Assembly (NCBI GenBank): GCA_017560425.1
Contig: JAFZEX010000049.1
Location: 1-64,000, forward strand
DNA length: 64,000 nt
DNA from: Alistipes sp.
Lineage (GTDB): Bacteria > Bacteroidota > Bacteroidia > Bacteroidales > Rikenellaceae
Direction: 5' to 3'
This document shows, piece by piece, positions 26,559-36,820 of this stretch; the first letter of the stretch is position 1, and each line of letters starts with the position of its first letter. The notes beneath the pieces were generated by a model that saw only the letters and a program-made list of their open reading frames with translations, did not search any database and was not told where the DNA came from. The position numbers were made by a program, and so were the translations under genes.

Positions 26559-27803
26559 ATGATTCACTGGTTACTTAACTACCTACACGAAAACACCGAC
26601 CTGCCAGGAATGCGTATCGGCGAATACCTATCATTCCGCTCGGGAGCAGCAATAATCCTTTCGTTGCTTATCGCCATCATGTTCGGCAAGCGCATCATTC
26701 GCTACTTGCGCCGCAAGCAGATTGGCGAGGATATCCGTGACCTCGGCCTCGAGGGTCAGCTTCAGAAGAAGGGCACACCAACAATGGGTGGCATCATCAT
26801 CATTCTTGCCGTGTTGGTCCCTGTGCTTCTGTTCGGCGACCTCTCGAACATCTACATTCAGCTACTCATCATTTCGACCATATGGCTCGGCCTGATTGGT
26901 GGTCTCGACGACTATATCAAGGTCTTCCGCCACAACAAAGAGGGTCTTAATGGCCGCTTCAAGATTGTTGGCCAGGTGGGCTTGGGCATCATCGTGGGCA
27001 CTACGATGTGGCTATCGCAGGATATTGTAATCCACGAGAAGAGGTTCGAGACAAAGAGCTTCGACATCGTAGACAAGAGCACCGGCGAGATAGAGCGCCA
27101 CACAGTGAAGATTGTGGCATCGACAACGCCCGACAAGTCGGCAAAGACATCTATTCCCTTCCTCAAGGATACGGAGCTCGACTACAACACCTTCACAGGT
27201 GGCAACGACACTGCGGCATGGATTCTATATATCCTCATCGCCATCTTCGTGATTACTGCCGTGTCGAATGGTGCCAACCTCACCGACGGTATCGACGGCC
27301 TGCTGACGAGCGTCTCCGTGCCTATAGTCTTTGTGCTGGGTATCTTGGCATACCTCTCGGGACACCTCATCTACTCCGACTACCTCAACATCATGTACCT
27401 GCCTGGTAGTGGCGAGATGGTGGTCTTCGCAGCAGCCTTTGCGGGTGCGCTTATCGGTTTCTTGTGGTACAACTCCTTCCCAGCGCAGATATTCATGGGC
27501 GACACAGGCTCGCTCACCATTGGAGGTATCATCGCCGTGTTTGCGCTCTGCATACGCAAGGAGCTCTTGCTGCCATTGCTCTGCGGCGTATTCCTCGTCG
27601 AGGCACTCTCGGTGATGATTCAGGTGGCATACTTCAAGTACACCAAGAAGAAGTATGGCGAGGGACGACGCATCTTCCTGATGTCGCCACTCCACCACCA
27701 CTACCAAAAGAAGGGTTTGTTCGAGACAAAGATTATGATGCACTTCTTCATCATCTCGCTCCTTTTGGCAGCACTCACACTCGTAACACTTAAGATTCAG
27801 TAA
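26559..27803 (+). CDS. mraY: Phospho-MurNAc-pentapeptide transferase
   Basis: Forms lipid I at the inner membrane from UDP-MurNAc-pentapeptide and undecaprenyl phosphate. 414 residues with about ten TM helices. Motifs: KKGTPTMGG, GGLDDYIKV, the catalytic NLTDGIDGL, FMGDTGSL and the HHHYQKKG loop. An extra-cytoplasmic insertion of roughly 65 residues (about 153-218, charged, after LSQDIV) makes it longer than the 360-residue E. coli enzyme; this is usual for Bacteroidota. Confidence 0.97.
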   Translation: MIHWLLNYLHENTDLPGMRIGEYLSFRSGAAIILSLLIAIMFGKRIIRYLRRKQIGEDIRDLGLEGQLQKKGTPTMGGIIIILAVLVPVLLFGDLSNIYIQLLIISTIWLGLIGGLDDYIKVFRHNKEGLNGRFKIVGQVGLGIIVGTTMWLSQDIVIHEKRFETKSFDIVDKSTGEIERHTVKIVASTTPDKSAKTSIPFLKDTELDYNTFTGGNDTAAWILYILIAIFVITAVSNGANLTDGIDGLLTSVSVPIVFVLGILAYLSGHLIYSDYLNIMYLPGSGEMVVFAAAFAGALIGFLWYNSFPAQIFMGDTGSLTIGGIIAVFALCIRKELLLPLLCGVFLVEALSVMIQVAYFKYTKKKYGEGRRIFLMSPLHHHYQKKGLFETKIMMHFFIISLLLAALTLVTLKIQ

Positions 27804-27817
27804 AAAAGCATATCACG

Positions 27818-29185
27818 ATGAAACGCAAGATAGTAGTTTTGGGTGGCGGTATTTCAGGCTACGGCTCAGCCATCCTCGCAAAGAAAAAGGGCTTCGACGT
27901 ATTCCTATCGGACATGGGCAAGATTGCCGACAGGTTTAAGGCTCGCCTCGACGAGTGGAGCGTTGAGTATGAGGAGGGAAAACATACCGAGGAGCGAATA
28001 CTCGATGCTAACGAGGTGATCAAGTCGCCAGGTATTCCCGACTCAGCACCTATGGTGCGCAAGATCCGTGAGAAGGGCATTCCCGTAATCTCGGAGATTG
28101 AGTTTGCAGCACGCTACAAGGGCGTGGCAAAGACAATATGCATCACCGGCTCGAACGGCAAGACAACGACAACATCGCTAATCTACAAGATTATGGTGGA
28201 TGCTGGTCGCAAGGTGTCGCTCGGTGGCAACATCGGCGAGAGCTTCGCCTACTCGGTGGCTACCGACCGCTACTTTTGGCATGTGTTGGAGCTCAGCTCG
28301 TTCCAGCTCGACGGCTGCTTTAAGTTCAAGGCCGACGTGGGCGTATTGATGAACATCACCCCCGACCACCTCGACCGCTACGACTACAAGCTCGAGAACT
28401 ACGCACGCTCGAAGATGCGCATCACGCAGAATCAGACCTCTGCCGACTGCTTTATCTACTCGGCTGACGACCCCGTAACACAGCAGATGCTCGCAGAGAT
28501 GGACGACGACCTACGTGCACGCCAGCTACCATTTGCCATCAACACAGCCATAGCAAGTGGCGACGGCGATGCGGTGTTGGAGGGCCACACCTTCACAGCC
28601 ACCGTGGGCAAGAAGTCGGTAACCATCGACACTCGCAAGATGCAGATTCAGGGCATGCACAACACATACAACGCCATGGCAGCAGCCCTCGCAACATTGG
28701 CTGCGGGCGTAGACCCTAAGGTCATCAAGCGCTCGATATATGAGTTCTCGCCTGTGGAGCACCGCCTCGAGCCTGCCGGCACGAAGAACGACATCGAGTG
28801 GGTGAACGACTCGAAGGCAACAAACGTAGACTCGGTGTGGTATGCTCTCGAGAGCATGCAGCGCCCAACGGTGTGGATTGCCGGAGGTACCGACAAGGGT
28901 AACGACTACGGCCCTATCAAGGAGTTTGCACGCCGCAAGGTGCGAGCACTAATATGCATGGGCCTTGACAACGAGAAGCTTCAGCGTGAGTTCGACGGCG
29001 TAGTGCCCATCATTCGCAGCTGCCACACCTTTGAGGATGCTATGAAGGCGGCACACGAGGTTGCCGAGGCGGGTAATACCGTGCTCCTATCGCCAGCATG
29101 CGCAAGCTTCGACCTCTTCCGCAACTACGAGGAGCGTGGTCGCATGTTCAAGGCGTGGGTCAAGGAGAATGTTTTAGAGAAGTAA
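27818..29185 (+). CDS. murD: UDP-MurNAc-L-alanine--D-glutamate ligase
   Basis: Cytoplasmic Mur ligase that adds D-glutamate. 455 residues. A Rossmann-like N-terminus (VVLGGGISGYGSAILAKKKG) is followed by the ATP loop TGSNGKTTTTSLIYK, central-domain ITPDHLDRYD and the C-terminal VEHRLEP and WVNDSKATN blocks. All motifs look intact. Spacer of 14 bp to mraY. Confidence 0.97.
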   Translation: MKRKIVVLGGGISGYGSAILAKKKGFDVFLSDMGKIADRFKARLDEWSVEYEEGKHTEERILDANEVIKSPGIPDSAPMVRKIREKGIPVISEIEFAARYKGVAKTICITGSNGKTTTTSLIYKIMVDAGRKVSLGGNIGESFAYSVATDRYFWHVLELSSFQLDGCFKFKADVGVLMNITPDHLDRYDYKLENYARSKMRITQNQTSADCFIYSADDPVTQQMLAEMDDDLRARQLPFAINTAIASGDGDAVLEGHTFTATVGKKSVTIDTRKMQIQGMHNTYNAMAAALATLAAGVDPKVIKRSIYEFSPVEHRLEPAGTKNDIEWVNDSKATNVDSVWYALESMQRPTVWIAGGTDKGNDYGPIKEFARRKVRALICMGLDNEKLQREFDGVVPIIRSCHTFEDAMKAAHEVAEAGNTVLLSPACASFDLFRNYEERGRMFKAWVKENVLEK

Positions 29186-29195
29186 CAGTTGAGAG

Positions 29196-30473
29196 ATGTT
29201 TTGGCGTAAGAACAAATCGAAGAAGGCGGACAACGGGAGCACAACCCCTAAGCAGACAGAGGAGCCTAAGCCTGGCTCACGAGTCTTTGAGGGCGACCGC
29301 ACCCTATGGACAATATTTTGGGTGCTAATAAGCATATCTATCCTCGTGGTATACTCTTCAACAGCGAAGATGACATACGACGTGGGCTCCAACATGTCGC
29401 TATTCGACGCTTTGCAGAAGCAGATGATGTATGTGATGATGGCGATAATGCTGATCTTTGTGGTGCACAAAATCGACTACAAAGTATATATGCGTTGGTC
29501 CTATATCCTCTACCTCATCTTCGTGGCGTGCACCATTGCCACCTACTTTGTGGGTGTCAATATCAACGACTCGGCACGTTGGCTAAAGATAGGCTTCTTC
29601 ACGTTCCAGCCATCGGAGGGTCTTAAGATCACCACAATCCTCATGCTGGCACGTGCCATGGAGTCACGCCAAGCCGTCATCAACAACATCAAGATTTTGC
29701 CCACAACCCTCAAGTTCAAGAGCAAGGAGTTCAAGGAGATATTTTGGAACAACACCGTGCCCCTTATCGGCCCTGTGGTGGTGTCGTGTGGCGTGATTCT
29801 TCCTGCTCACACCTCGTCGGCAGCCATAGTCTTCATCACCTCGCTCATCATGCTCTACATCGGTCGTGTGCACATCAAGCAGATCATGAAGTTCTTCTTG
29901 GTGGTATTCTCGGCAGGCATGCTCGGCATACTAACGATGGTGATGCTCGACGCAGGACGTATCGACACGGCGAAGAACCGTATCACAAAGTGGACACACG
30001 AGTGGACACACGAGAGCACAGCAACCACCATCAACGACATATCCGATACGCAGCGTGCGCTCATAGCAATACGTGAGGGCGGCATCGTGGGCAAGGGTGC
30101 TGGACAGAGCACCTCACGAGTGCTTGTGACACACCCCGAGAGCGACTACGCCTACGCCTTCTTCATATCGGAGTATGGCGTAATAGCGGGCCTCATACTC
30201 ATACTACTATATATATGGCTATTCTTCCGAGCCATGGACATCGGTCAGCAGTGTCGAACGCCATTCCCCACGCTGATGACACTCGGACTCGGACTGCTAA
30301 TAACGGGACAGGCGCTGTTGCACATACTCGTGCAGGTGAACTTCATGCCCGAGACGGGACAGACACTTCCGTTTATCTCGCGAGGTGGCTCGTCGCTACT
30401 ATTCTCGACACTCGCCCTCGGCATGATTATCAGCGTGAGCCGAACTAACTATAACAACAAGATTGGTCGATGA
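29196..30473 (+). CDS. ftsW: SEDS-family septal peptidoglycan glycosyltransferase FtsW
   Basis: Polytopic inner-membrane polymerase that works with FtsI. 425 residues, about ten TM helices after a 30-residue charged, cytoplasmic start. SEDS signatures: NDSARWLKIGFFTFQPSE, AGQSTSRVLVTHPESDYAYAFFISEYG and the C-terminal GQTLPFISRGGSSLL. Its last codons overlap the start of the S4-domain gene by 4 bp (ATGA). The expected murG, murC and ftsQ-A-Z do not follow. Confidence 0.96.
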   Translation: MFWRKNKSKKADNGSTTPKQTEEPKPGSRVFEGDRTLWTIFWVLISISILVVYSSTAKMTYDVGSNMSLFDALQKQMMYVMMAIMLIFVVHKIDYKVYMRWSYILYLIFVACTIATYFVGVNINDSARWLKIGFFTFQPSEGLKITTILMLARAMESRQAVINNIKILPTTLKFKSKEFKEIFWNNTVPLIGPVVVSCGVILPAHTSSAAIVFITSLIMLYIGRVHIKQIMKFFLVVFSAGMLGILTMVMLDAGRIDTAKNRITKWTHEWTHESTATTINDISDTQRALIAIREGGIVGKGAGQSTSRVLVTHPESDYAYAFFISEYGVIAGLILILLYIWLFFRAMDIGQQCRTPFPTLMTLGLGLLITGQALLHILVQVNFMPETGQTLPFISRGGSSLLFSTLALGMIISVSRTNYNNKIGR

Positions 30474-30886
30474 GCGATATACGTCTTGATAAATACTTAT
30501 GGGCAGTGCGCATATTTAAGACACGTAGCGACGCTGCCGATGCCATACGCCAAAATCGTGTGATGGTGAACAACGCCTATGCCAAGCCCTCACGTGAGGT
30601 TAAGGTGGGCGATATGATTAGTGTTCGCCGTGAGCGTGTGACATATAGCTACAAGGTGCTCGACTTGGTATCGAGCCGTCAGGGAGCTAAGAATGTTCCG
30701 CAATACTGCCTCAACTGCACACCGCAGGAGGAGCTCGACAAGCTAAACGTGCCTCACGAGACAATATTTGTATTCCGTGACCGAGGCACAGGCCGCCCAA
30801 CGAAGAAGGAGCGTAGAGATATTGACGCTCTGATGGATGGCTTCTACTACGACGACGGAGCATTTATCGACGATGACGAAGATTAA
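30470..30886 (+). CDS. hslR: S4-domain RNA-binding protein, Hsp15-like
   Basis: Likely binds stalled 50S-tRNA complexes (role of Hsp15 in the family; inferred). 138 residues. The S4 domain occupies residues 4-65 (IRLDKYLWAVRIFKTRSDAA, then VMVNNAYAKPSREVKVGD), followed by a basic strand region and an acidic tail (DDGAFIDDDED). Starts inside ftsW with an ATGA overlap, so it is translationally coupled to a divisome gene. Confidence 0.85.
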   Translation: MSDIRLDKYLWAVRIFKTRSDAADAIRQNRVMVNNAYAKPSREVKVGDMISVRRERVTYSYKVLDLVSSRQGAKNVPQYCLNCTPQEELDKLNVPHETIFVFRDRGTGRPTKKERRDIDALMDGFYYDDGAFIDDDED

Positions 30887-30917
30887 TTGAGATAAAACAA
30901 TAATAAACATTTGAACT

Positions 30918-33677
30918 ATGGAATATAATTTCAAAGCCATTGAGCAAAAGTGGCAGAAGCGTTGGCGTGAGGAGGGCACATACCGTGTTGAGGTAGACCC
31001 TTCACGTCCCAAGTTCTACGTATTGGATATGTTCCCCTACCCATCGGGTGCGGGCCTTCACGTGGGACACCCTCTTGGTTACATTGCATCGGACATCTAC
31101 TCACGCTATAAGCGTCAGCGAGGCTTCAACGTGCTTCACCCTATGGGCTACGATGCCTTCGGCTTGCCTGCCGAGCAGTATGCTATTCAGACAGGTCAGC
31201 ACCCAGCAATAACCACCGAGGAGAACATCGCACGCTACCGCTCACAGCTCGACAAGATTGGCTTCTCGTTCGATTGGGAGCGTGAGGTGCGCACATGCGA
31301 GCCCGAGTACTACCATTGGACACAGTGGGCATTTATCGAGATGTTCGAGCATTGGTATAACAACAAAACAGAGAAGGCTGAGGCAATCTCGGAGCTTGTT
31401 AAGTATTTCGAGGAGAATGGTACCGAGGGTCTTGATGCTGCACAGACCACAGCCCTCGACTTCAGCGCTGCTGAGTGGTGCGCTATGACCGAGGCAGAGC
31501 GTGAGCAGGTGCTTCAGAACTACCGCCTTGCATTCCGTGCCGACACCATGGTAAACTGGTGTCCAGCACTCGGCACCGTGCTTGCCAACGACGAGGTCAA
31601 GGAGGGTCTTTCAGTGCGTGGCGGTCACCCCGTAGAGCAGAAGCGCATGAAGCAGTGGTTGTTGCGTGTTACTGCCTACGCACAGCGCATGCTCGACGGC
31701 TTGGATAAGTTGGAGTGGAGTGAGTCGCTCAAGGAGATTCAGCGCAACTGGATTGGTCGCTCGGTAGGTGCTCAGGTATTCTTCGACGTGGCGGGCATGG
31801 ATCGCAAATTGGAGATCTTCACCACACGTCCTGACACAATCTATGGCGTTACGTTCATGGTTATTGCTCCCGAGCACGAGTGGGTAGCAGAGCTTACAAC
31901 AGAGGAGAACCGTGAGGCTGTGGAGGCATATATCGCCGAGACTAAGCGCCGCTCGGAGCGTGAGCGCATTGCCGACACTAAGCGTGTAAGTGGTGTTAAG
32001 ACAGGCTCTTACGCCATCAACCCATTCACCGGTCGTGAGATCCCTATCTACATCTCCGACTATGTGCTCTCGGGCTACGGCACAGGTGCTATCATGGCAG
32101 TTCCTGCGCACGACTCACGTGACTACGCCTTTGCTCGTCACTTCGGTCTTGAGATTATCCCCGTTGTTGAGGGTGGTAACCTCGAGGTTGAGTCGTACGA
32201 CGCTAAGGAGGGCAAGGTAATCAACTCAGACATCATCAACGGCATGGACGTGAAGAAGGCAATTCACTTCATGTTCGAGGAGGTTGAGCGCCGAGGCTTG
32301 GGCAAGAAGCTTATCAACTACCGCCTTCGTGATGCTATCTTCTCACGTCAGCGTTACTGGGGTGAGCCATTCCCTATATATTATAAGGACGACGTGGCAT
32401 ACGCTCTCGACAAGAGCAAGCTTCCTCTTACGCTCCCTGCTATCAAGGACTTTGGTCCTACGGCTGAGGGCGAGCCACCATTGGCACGTGTAAGCGATTG
32501 GTGCTCGGAGGAGGGCTACCCATTCGAGCTATCTACAATGCCTGGCTTTGCAGGCTCGTCGGCATACTATCTCCGATATATGGACCCACGCAACCGTGAG
32601 GGCTTGGTGTCGAAGGAGGCTAACGAGTATTGGCGTAATGTAGACCTCTATGTAGGTGGTATTGAGCACGCTACGGGTCACTTGATGTACTCACGTTTCT
32701 GGAACATGTTCCTCTACGACCTTGGCTACGTGTGCGAGAGCGAGCCATTCAAGAAGCTTGTGAACCAGGGTATGATTCAGGGTCGCTCAAACTTCGTATA
32801 CCGCATCGTGGGCACAAACAAGTTCGTGTCGTTGGGTCTTAAGTCTGAGTACGAGACTCAGGAGATTCACGTCGATGTAAACATCGTGCGTAACGACATT
32901 CTCGACCTCGAGGCATTCAAGGCATGGCGTCCTGAGTTCAACGATGCTGAGTTTGTGTTGGAGGATGGCAAGTATATCTGTGGCTGGGCTATCGAGAAGA
33001 TGTCGAAGTCGATGTTCAACGTCGTGAACCCCGACTACATCGTTGAGCAGTATGGTGCCGACACGTTGCGTATGTACGAGATGTTCCTCGGCCCATTGGA
33101 GCAGTCGAAGCCTTGGGATACTAACGGTATCGACGGCGTGCATAAGTTCTTGCGCAAGTTGTGGTCGAAGTACTTCTCACGTGATGGCGTGTTGTTGGTA
33201 AACGACGAGAAGGCAACTCCAGCTGAGCTAAAGACCCTACACAAGACCATCAAGAAGATTTCAGAAGATATCGAGAACTTCTCGTTCAACACCTCGATTG
33301 CAGCCTTCATGATCTGCCTCAACGAGCTTGGCGACTGCTCGAAGCGTGAGATATTGGAGCCTCTTGCAGCCCTTATCGCACCATTTGCGCCACACATCGC
33401 CGAGGAGCTATGGCACGAGGCATTGGGCAAGACGACAACAGTGTGCGACGCTGAGTTCCCCGTGTTCAACGCCGAGTACTTGGTGGAGAACTCGTTTGAG
33501 TACCCTGTGATGATTAATGGTAAGCTTCGCTTCAAGCAGGAGTATGCACTCGATAAGTCGCAGGACGACATCGCCGAGCACATCGTGACAACCGAGGGTG
33601 CTCAGAAGTGGCTCGAGGGCAAGGCGCCTAAGAAGATTATCGTTGTCAAGGGCAAGATTATCAACATTGTAATGTAA
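30918..33677 (+). CDS. leuS: Leucyl-tRNA synthetase
   Basis: Class I aminoacyl-tRNA synthetase with editing. 919 residues. HIGH-type motif in [17 protein letters not shown] (about 37-53), CP1 editing domain with [12 protein letters not shown], and KMSKS at 694-698 ([14 protein letters not shown]). The anticodon-binding domain and the C-terminal [13 protein letters not shown] end are present. About 60 residues longer than E. coli LeuRS, with the extra length in the region after the HIGH domain (about 155-200). Its stop TAA overlaps the next ATG (TAATG). Confidence 0.98.
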   Translation: MEYNFKAIEQKWQKRWREEGTYRVEVDPSRPKFYVLDMFPYPSGAGLHVGHPLGYIASDIYSRYKRQRGFNVLHPMGYDAFGLPAEQYAIQTGQHPAITTEENIARYRSQLDKIGFSFDWEREVRTCEPEYYHWTQWAFIEMFEHWYNNKTEKAEAISELVKYFEENGTEGLDAAQTTALDFSAAEWCAMTEAEREQVLQNYRLAFRADTMVNWCPALGTVLANDEVKEGLSVRGGHPVEQKRMKQWLLRVTAYAQRMLDGLDKLEWSESLKEIQRNWIGRSVGAQVFFDVAGMDRKLEIFTTRPDTIYGVTFMVIAPEHEWVAELTTEENREAVEAYIAETKRRSERERIADTKRVSGVKTGSYAINPFTGREIPIYISDYVLSGYGTGAIMAVPAHDSRDYAFARHFGLEIIPVVEGGNLEVESYDAKEGKVINSDIINGMDVKKAIHFMFEEVERRGLGKKLINYRLRDAIFSRQRYWGEPFPIYYKDDVAYALDKSKLPLTLPAIKDFGPTAEGEPPLARVSDWCSEEGYPFELSTMPGFAGSSAYYLRYMDPRNREGLVSKEANEYWRNVDLYVGGIEHATGHLMYSRFWNMFLYDLGYVCESEPFKKLVNQGMIQGRSNFVYRIVGTNKFVSLGLKSEYETQEIHVDVNIVRNDILDLEAFKAWRPEFNDAEFVLEDGKYICGWAIEKMSKSMFNVVNPDYIVEQYGADTLRMYEMFLGPLEQSKPWDTNGIDGVHKFLRKLWSKYFSRDGVLLVNDEKATPAELKTLHKTIKKISEDIENFSFNTSIAAFMICLNELGDCSKREILEPLAALIAPFAPHIAEELWHEALGKTTTVCDAEFPVFNAEYLVENSFEYPVMINGKLRFKQEYALDKSQDDIAEHIVTTEGAQKWLEGKAPKKIIVVKGKIINIVM

Positions 33678-34276
33678 TGAATCGCTTTATCTCGCTATCC
33701 CTCTTTGCCGGTCTTTTGATCGGCATTGCGGGATTGGTGTTTCTGCATGTCGGAGGCTTGGGTGGCGCTGTGCTCTTCGCCTTCGGACTAATGTCGGTGA
33801 CCATAACCAAGACCCTCTTGTTCACAGGCTGGGCGGGCTACCTACCTTATAAGGAGTCGGCGCAGCTCGTGCCTATGGTTGTGCTCAATGCGCTTGGCTG
33901 CCTTATCATGGCATACATAGCCTCGTTTTCAATCAACGAGAATGCCCTAAGCACGCTCCACACCATCATGGCGGCACGCGAGGCAGCATCGTGGTATGGC
34001 ATCATGGTAATGTCGGTGGGCACGGGCATCATCGTGAGCTTGGCAATCTATGGCGTGCGCAAGGGAACGTACCTGCCACTGCTCTATGGCGTGCCCGTAT
34101 TCATCATGTGCGGACTACCCCACAGCATTGCCGATGCCTTCTACTATTGGACAGCAATCCTCAATGGCGAGTTCGAGGTGTGGATGCTAACCGCATGGCT
34201 TATGTCGGTGGTGGGCAACTACATAGGTTGCAACTTCCCGAGATGGTTTATGGGAGATAAGTTTGAGATAGCGTAA
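33677..34276 (+). CDS. Formate/nitrite transporter (FNT)-like membrane protein, short and divergent
   Basis: 199 residues, about six TM helices. The N-terminal half (AGLLIGIAGLVFLHVG, then TLLFTGWAGYLP) and the later block CGLPHSIADAFYYW match the arrangement of FNT channels, where the family has an aquaporin-like fold and a conserved pore His in a GFEHSVANM block. Here the His is kept but the surroundings have drifted and the protein is about 60 residues shorter than usual. Transport of formate or a similar monovalent acid is an inference only. Start codon overlaps the leuS stop, so it is the last gene of the long plus-strand unit. Confidence 0.6.
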   Translation: MNRFISLSLFAGLLIGIAGLVFLHVGGLGGAVLFAFGLMSVTITKTLLFTGWAGYLPYKESAQLVPMVVLNALGCLIMAYIASFSINENALSTLHTIMAAREAASWYGIMVMSVGTGIIVSLAIYGVRKGTYLPLLYGVPVFIMCGLPHSIADAFYYWTAILNGEFEVWMLTAWLMSVVGNYIGCNFPRWFMGDKFEIA

Positions 34277-34278
34277 AT

Positions 34279-34320
34279 AAGAAAAGCGGATGTCACTTTA
34301 CTACGACATCCGCTTTTCTT
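34279..34320. terminator. Bidirectional terminator
   Basis: A perfect 16-bp stem AAGAAAAGCGGATGTC / GACATCCGCTTTTCTT with a 10-nt loop. It separates the leuS transcript from the convergent transglutaminase gene. Confidence 0.93.
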
Positions 34321-34337
34321 ATCCCTATATCTCTCAA

Positions 34338-35525
34338 TTAGTCCTGGAAGATTTGTACTGTAACCTCCTCTTCGCCAAGCACCACCTTCTCGGTCTGAAG
34401 CTCGCCCTTAGCATTATAGTAGCGAAGCTCATACTCAGTGTTCTTAGGAACAAGAACTGAGAACATGTCGTTCATGTCACGAAGCTCGTTTGCCGTAAGT
34501 CCGCCACCCATCTGCTCGGTGCCACGGAATACATCGACACCCATAGCCACACGGTCCTCCGAGTGCTCGGTCTTGCCACGCTCTTTATAGCCCGCAATCT
34601 TGATGAAGGTGTGTGTGCCCGCCTCGATATGGCGTGTATACTGCTCATAGGCAAGGGCGATATAGCGCTCAGTAACATTCTCAGCGCCAACGGTCTGTGG
34701 CAAATCCTCTATGGCGCAATCCTCCTTGTCGCCATCTGCCCACACCATAGGGAACCAATCCTCGGCCTTACCAAAACGTGTAGCATAGATAGCATAGGTA
34801 CGGTCGTCAGCCTTAGCCTTTGATGCATCAGCCATAAACCATAGATGGTCGAGCTGCGATGGGAAGTAGTACTCAGTCACACGCCACTCGCCATCGAGCC
34901 ACACCTCGGTCCAGCTATGGTTGCCACGATCATCGTGCCATGAGGCAGTGCCCGCAAAGCGTGCTGGGATACCTACTGCACGGTAGGCATCGACGAGCAA
35001 GATGGCCAAGCCTGTGCACGATGCCATGCCCTGACGCATAGACTCACGAGGGCTCTGGTTGGTCTTCTCTCGCTTAGTATTATAATGTACGCCCGTGAGC
35101 TGAGGAATGTTAGCATTCACAGCACACACAGCGTCGTACATAGTCTTACAAGTGTCTACCGCAGGAGCAAACATTTCGTAGAGCTCCTTGCGCCAAGCAT
35201 CACGCACCTCATCGACAACATGGAACGGAAGCACATCGTGCTGATAGACCTCCTTAGGCAACGCCTTAGCCCACTCATACTTCTCACGCACCATGGTGGC
35301 ATACTCAACATTCTCCTTGAGCAAGTCGAGCGACATTAGGTTGCGGTCCTCATCGAGCATATTCACAATGAGGAACTCCATATCCTCGCGCTGATTTTCG
35401 CCTAACTCGGCAAGCATTGTGCGAAGCTCCTCGGGGCGTGACGACGACTCGATGGCCTTGTCAAGCGCTGATTTACAACCTGTTGCAACAAGAGCAACAA
35501 GCATAACAAAAAATAGTCTTTTCAT
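34338..35525 (-). CDS. Transglutaminase-like lipoprotein
   Basis: 395 residues. Lipoprotein signal with Cys17 (LVALVATGC), then a helical region (about 20-130) and a transglutaminase-core domain. The Cys-His pair is Cys170 (MASCTGLAI) and His203 (GNHSWTEVW), with an acidic partner probably in the EYYFPSQLD stretch. A C-terminal beta domain of about 130 residues follows. Such proteins are predicted cell-envelope proteases or peptide amidases; no substrate is known. Located 4 bp after cutC, as the last gene of the RIC/LuxR/cutC operon. Confidence 0.8.
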   Translation of the reverse strand: MKRLFFVMLVALVATGCKSALDKAIESSSRPEELRTMLAELGENQREDMEFLIVNMLDEDRNLMSLDLLKENVEYATMVREKYEWAKALPKEVYQHDVLPFHVVDEVRDAWRKELYEMFAPAVDTCKTMYDAVCAVNANIPQLTGVHYNTKREKTNQSPRESMRQGMASCTGLAILLVDAYRAVGIPARFAGTASWHDDRGNHSWTEVWLDGEWRVTEYYFPSQLDHLWFMADASKAKADDRTYAIYATRFGKAEDWFPMVWADGDKEDCAIEDLPQTVGAENVTERYIALAYEQYTRHIEAGTHTFIKIAGYKERGKTEHSEDRVAMGVDVFRGTEQMGGGLTANELRDMNDMFSVLVPKNTEYELRYYNAKGELQTEKVVLGEEEVTVQIFQD

Positions 35526-35529
35526 AGTC

Positions 35530-36306
35530 TTATCTTATTAATTTCAAAATCTCTATAACTTCAGCCTCGTCTACAACACGCAACGAGAACTCATCTACGG
35601 CAGCCGAGCCACCCATCGAGATGCGAGGGTTGCGATACTGCATGCCTCCCACAACCATCTTCTTGGCGCTGAAGTGCAGGGCATCGACACCCACATTCTT
35701 GAGTGCCTCGGTATTTGCTGCCACCACGCCACTGCCCGCCATAATCTCGATGCGGCCACGTGAAATATCCACGGCACGGCGCACGTTGTCTATGCCGTCG
35801 ATAGCCTTGTCGTAGCCTCCCGACGTAAGTATTCTATCACATCCAGCCTCGATAACTGCCTCAACCGCAGCCTCATAGTCCTCGGTCATATCCACGGCAC
35901 GATGAAACGTGGTCTCCATGCCATGCGATGCCTCGACAAGCTGGCGTGTGCGCTTAACATCGACCTTTCCGTCGGCGGTCAAAATGCCGAATACCACGCC
36001 CGTAGCACCCGCCTCACGAGCGTAGTGAATGTCACGAAGCATAGTCGAAAATTCTTCGTCGGAGTATAGGAAGTCACCACCACGAGGGCGAATCATAACA
36101 CTAAGGTCGAGGCCCTCGATAGCTGCCACCTGCTCGATGGTTGCCACAGATGGTGTCACGCCTCCCTCGGCAGGCGAGGCGCACAATTCAACACGATTTA
36201 CGCCCAAGCGTGCCGCAACACGGCATGCCTCAACAGAGTAGGCGCATAGCTCTGTCTTCAAAAGTTTAGAGTTGTTCACTGTCAATGAGTTTATTAAGTA
36301 CGGCAT
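35530..36306 (-). CDS. cutC: CutC family protein
   Basis: TIM-barrel protein of the CutC family (copper homeostasis was proposed for E. coli; the true function is unsettled). 258 residues from the first ATG. Family blocks: ELCAYSVEACRVAARLGVNR, MIRPRGGDFLYSDEE, GIEI-like motif RIEIMAGSGV, and DALHFSAKK. The ATG at 36306 overlaps the upstream luxR gene by 41 bp and homologues begin near LKTELCAYS, so a GTG (residue 10) or TTG (residue 16) may be the real start. Confidence 0.88.
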   Translation of the reverse strand: MPYLINSLTVNNSKLLKTELCAYSVEACRVAARLGVNRVELCASPAEGGVTPSVATIEQVAAIEGLDLSVMIRPRGGDFLYSDEEFSTMLRDIHYAREAGATGVVFGILTADGKVDVKRTRQLVEASHGMETTFHRAVDMTEDYEAAVEAVIEAGCDRILTSGGYDKAIDGIDNVRRAVDISRGRIEIMAGSGVVAANTEALKNVGVDALHFSAKKMVVGGMQYRNPRISMGGSAAVDEFSLRVVDEAEVIEILKLIR

Positions 36307-36820
36307 AGACCGTCAAGCCCGCAACGGAGCGAATACCTGTCTTATGCACAATATTTTTACGATGCGAAATCACGGTGTGGGGCGAGATAAAGAGCTCGGA
36401 GGCAATCTCCTTGTTGGTATAGCCTTTAGCCACCAACACCAACACATCACGCTCACGCTCCGAGAGCTCATGGCTGTCCGAGAAGTTGGTTGTGGTGGGC
36501 GTATCGACACCCTCGCCAAGAGCCTTAACTATCTCCTCCTCAGTGCTATATAGCGACACAATGGTGCTCACACCACGCACAACGTCGGGCTCGGTGAGCG
36601 ATGTTTGAATGCCAATCTTCTGAACAGCACCAAGCTCCTCATGGGCATGGCTAAGCGCAACAAACGCAACATCTACATCAGCACAGCGGCGTAGGTGATA
36701 CTCTGCCACCGTGCGCACGTTTAAGACCACGTCGTAGTCAGCTAATCGCCTCACGACCGCCTCGATACCCTCGGCAACTATGAGCGAGGGCTCAATTATA
36801 GCCACCTTCAGACGCTTCAT
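36266..36820 (-). CDS. LuxR-type regulator with degenerate receiver domain
   Basis: 184 residues. Residues 1-110 have the alternating pattern of a response-regulator receiver, but the acidic pair near the start is missing (VAIIEPSLIVAEG). The phospho-acceptor Asp position is Ala55 (DVDVAFVALSH). Residues 117-163 are a clear LuxR HTH (ELSERERDVLVLVAKGYTN, then KEIASELFISPHTV). It is therefore unlikely to be controlled by phosphorylation. Its ATG overlaps the stop of the upstream diiron-protein gene (ATGA), which suggests direct functional coupling. No histidine kinase gene is nearby. Confidence 0.85.
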   Translation of the reverse strand: MKRLKVAIIEPSLIVAEGIEAVVRRLADYDVVLNVRTVAEYHLRRCADVDVAFVALSHAHEELGAVQKIGIQTSLTEPDVVRGVSTIVSLYSTEEEIVKALGEGVDTPTTTNFSDSHELSERERDVLVLVAKGYTNKEIASELFISPHTVISHRKNIVHKTGIRSVAGLTVYAVLNKLIDSEQL

